From contig JAZKDB010000001.1 of assembly GCA_040387755.1 (NCBI GenBank), positions 682,001 through 746,000 on the forward strand: a stretch of 64,000 bases of DNA, in the 5' to 3' direction. Source of the DNA: Rurimicrobium sp040387755 (GTDB lineage: Bacteria > Bacteroidota > Bacteroidia > Chitinophagales > Chitinophagaceae). Under the pieces are notes generated by a model. It did no database searches. It was given only the letters and a program-made list of their open reading frames with translations, and was not told the DNA's origin. Shown in pieces: positions 62,320 to 64,000 of this stretch (positions within the stretch are counted from its first letter, which is position 1; every line of letters begins with the position of its first letter). A program made the translations under genes and the position numbers.

Positions 62320-62958
62320 GTGATGACAGAAACAAGTACAAAATTAATGGATGTGCGGACAAAGATAATGCTTAGCGCGTTAGAATTGTTCCGGCAATAC
62401 GGTTTTAAATCCGTGACCATGGACGATGTAGCCCATCGTGCTGGTATTTCTAAAAAAACACTCTACCAACATTTTGATAATAAAAATTCAATTGTCAGTG
62501 AAACAATGGCCTGGTACAAAAATGAGGTCAGGTGCCAGTGTGATGCTATTTTATCAGCTTCGGCTAATGCTGTAGAGGCCTTTGTGAAAATCAAAGTGCA
62601 GCTGGATAACATGTACCGCGAAGTAAATCCAATGGCTTTATTTGAGTTGCAACGCCATTACCCTGATGGTTATCAACAATTCCGCCTGAATATGGAAAAA
62701 GATGTGGCGGCAGTAAAGGCTAATCTGGAGCAGGGTGTACAGGAAGGGAATTACAGAGCAGAAATTAATACAGAAATCCTGGCGCGTTTCCACATGGAAT
62801 CTGTGTTGATGATTATGATGCCCAATATGATGGTAAAAGACCGCTATGACCTGTTTACGGTCAATCAGGAAATCCTGGAACATTATATGTATGGGATTTT
62901 GACCCCCAAAGGCGAAAAATTGTATAAAAAATATAAAGAACAATACTTAACGAAGTAA
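62320..62958 (+). CDS. TetR/AcrR-family regulator of an efflux operon
   Basis: The N-terminal HTH is canonical: 'IMLSALELFRQYGFKSVTMD', 'DVAHRAGISKKTLYQHFDNK' and 'NSIVSETMAWYKNEV'. The C-terminal ligand domain is all-helical and unremarkable. The start is GTG 62320 or ATG 62323; the -7 box position slightly favours the first. The TolC-type gene starts 9 bases downstream, so the regulator probably heads the efflux operon it controls. Confidence 0.93.
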   Translation: MMTETSTKLMDVRTKIMLSALELFRQYGFKSVTMDDVAHRAGISKKTLYQHFDNKNSIVSETMAWYKNEVRCQCDAILSASANAVEAFVKIKVQLDNMYREVNPMALFELQRHYPDGYQQFRLNMEKDVAAVKANLEQGVQEGNYRAEINTEILARFHMESVLMIMMPNMMVKDRYDLFTVNQEILEHYMYGILTPKGEKLYKKYKEQYLTK

Positions 62959-62967
62959 AACACAAAT

Positions 62968-64000
62968 ATGAAACGAATAATACCTCTCTTATTATTATCC
63001 ATCAGTCTGGCACCAGCACAATCCTTTGCACAGGAGCCGGTGGCACTCAGCCTCAAAGATTGTATTGATTATGCACTGAAAAACAGTGTTTCAGCAAAGA
63101 ATGCCCGAATTGATGTGCAGTTGCAAAAAGCACAGAATAATGAAGTGACTGGCAAAGCTTTACCCCAAATTAGCGGTGAAGGCAAGTACACCCAGTTTTT
63201 TGATGTGCAGCAGCAATTTTTGCCCAGCCAGTTTGCCGGTTTGCCTCCCGGAGATTATGTGCCCTTGGCTTTCTCTCCAAAACTAAGTACAGTTGGCTCT
63301 TTAAATGCCTCTCAGTTATTATTTAACGGTAGCATATTTGTGGCTTTGCAAGCAAGGAATACTTTGATGCAATTGGCGCGTCAAAAGGCAGAAATGACGA
63401 ATGAAGATATTCGTTACAATGTCAATAAAGCTTATGCAGGTTTAGTGATTGCCCATAAGCAGTATGGGGTGATGAAAAATAGCCTTGACTTGATGCGCAA
63501 ATCTACCAGAGATATGACCATTACTTACGAAAATGGTTTGGTAGAGAAAATTGAAGTGAACCGTATGGAAGTTCAATTGAGCAATCTGCAATCCGACAGT
63601 CTTGGTTTGGCTAATATTATTGACGTTACAGAGAAAATGTTGAAATATACTATTGGCATGGATATGACTACGCCGATAGTGCTGACTGATGAATCTGTGA
63701 TTGATAATGCCAGTGAAGCCGCAAATCTTCTATTGCAGGAAACCAATGTGGAGAATAATATTGGCTACCAATTGGCTTATACCGGTGTAAAACTTCAGGA
63801 ATATGATTTAAAACGTTATCGTTTTGAAGGTTTGCCCACTCTGGCTGCTTTTGGTAGTGCGGGTTATAACAGGTCTTCAGATAAATTAAGTGATCTTGTG
63901 AACAAGCCATATCCAGGATTTTCTTTGGCAGGCTTACAATTGAATGTCCCCATTTTTGATGGATTGCAAAGAAGAAACAGAGTGAAATCTGCCAAACTGA
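62968..64000 (+). CDS. TolC-family outer-membrane efflux protein, 3' end outside window
   Basis: The frame stays open from ATG 62968 to the window end. The protein starts with a signal peptide (MKRIIPLLLLSISLAPAQSF followed by AQ) and then 'LSLKDCIDYALKNSVSAKNA', the usual first motif of TolC-like outer-membrane factors, with long amphipathic helices ('VEKIEVNRMEVQLSNLQSDS') and strands. It exports substrates together with a periplasmic adaptor and inner-membrane pump, which are expected just beyond the window. Confidence 0.92.
   Translation, partial: MKRIIPLLLLSISLAPAQSFAQEPVALSLKDCIDYALKNSVSAKNARIDVQLQKAQNNEVTGKALPQISGEGKYTQFFDVQQQFLPSQFAGLPPGDYVPLAFSPKLSTVGSLNASQLLFNGSIFVALQARNTLMQLARQKAEMTNEDIRYNVNKAYAGLVIAHKQYGVMKNSLDLMRKSTRDMTITYENGLVEKIEVNRMEVQLSNLQSDSLGLANIIDVTEKMLKYTIGMDMTTPIVLTDESVIDNASEAANLLLQETNVENNIGYQLAYTGVKLQEYDLKRYRFEGLPTLAAFGSAGYNRSSDKLSDLVNKPYPGFSLAGLQLNVPIFDGLQRRNRVKSAKL

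Overview
The window comes from a bacterium of the phylum Bacteroidetes (Bacteroidota), most likely a Chitinophagales/Sphingobacteriales-type lineage. Three things point there: many secreted proteins with type IX secretion system (T9SS) type A C-terminal sorting domains, a PorP/SprF protein beside a giant type-B (CHU_C-like) T9SS cargo, and promoters with the Bacteroidetes -7 element TAnnTTTG, for example directly in front of the RNase P RNA gene.

Layout. 1-2.4 kb: two T9SS cargo proteins, the first cut by the window edge. 2.4-6.3 kb: an accessory segment with an HU/IHF-like protein, a coiled-coil/winged-helix protein, two striking arrays of helically phased 10-bp repeats, an 85-aa protein and a large serine recombinase whose last codons run antisense into an initiator tRNA-fMet gene, which suggests integration at that tRNA. 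6.4-15.2 kb: housekeeping genes on the plus strand (era, a PLP desulfhydrase/deaminase-like gene, PBP1A, an HD hydrolase, a PolX-like protein that has lost its polymerase aspartates, trpS) with a minus-strand omega-amidase-type nitrilase. 15.3-18.5 kb: a minus-strand coaX - outer-membrane protein - lptC operon and a DUF6438 protein. 18.6-25.6 kb: dprA, a SAM-riboswitch-controlled methionine operon (cystathionine gamma-synthase-type enzyme plus homoserine dehydrogenase), a DNA methyltransferase repair protein, rnpB and rnr. 25.8-31.9 kb: an ECF sigma factor, an Omp28/T9SS protein, clpB and a barrel protein. 32.1-37.0 kb: a tightly packed signalling operon (unknown soluble protein, 7-TM-like protein, histidine kinase, NarL-type regulator) followed by a large T9SS protein. 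37.1-46.7 kb: small stress-type and hypothetical genes, a di-haem cytochrome c peroxidase, a T9SS purple-acid-phosphatase-like phosphoesterase, cupin, DUF1801 and M23 peptidase genes. 47-53 kb: PorP/SprF, a CHU_C cargo and a beta-propeller-like T9SS protein, with dispersed palindromic repeats between genes.

53.3-55.0 kb is an AT-rich accessory patch: a controller-type HTH gene with its own inverted-repeat operator, a one-base-overlapping PD-(D/E)XK-like nuclease, an unknown small gene, a truncated second HTH gene, and a 21-bp palindromic minisatellite. No methyltransferase is present, so this looks like an orphan or decayed restriction-type locus. 55.1-64 kb: OmpA-like protein, an uncharacterised TPR-like protein, DUF58, endonuclease III, MsrB, L-serine ammonia-lyase, and a TetR regulator followed by a TolC-type efflux gene that runs off the window.

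A theme across the window is very short promoter-to-start distances. Using the rnpB 5' end as an internal ruler, era, polX, the nitrilase and the XRE controller all have exactly 4 nt between the -7 box and the start codon, so their transcripts should be leaderless. Functions are inferred from motifs read by eye; no database search was possible.
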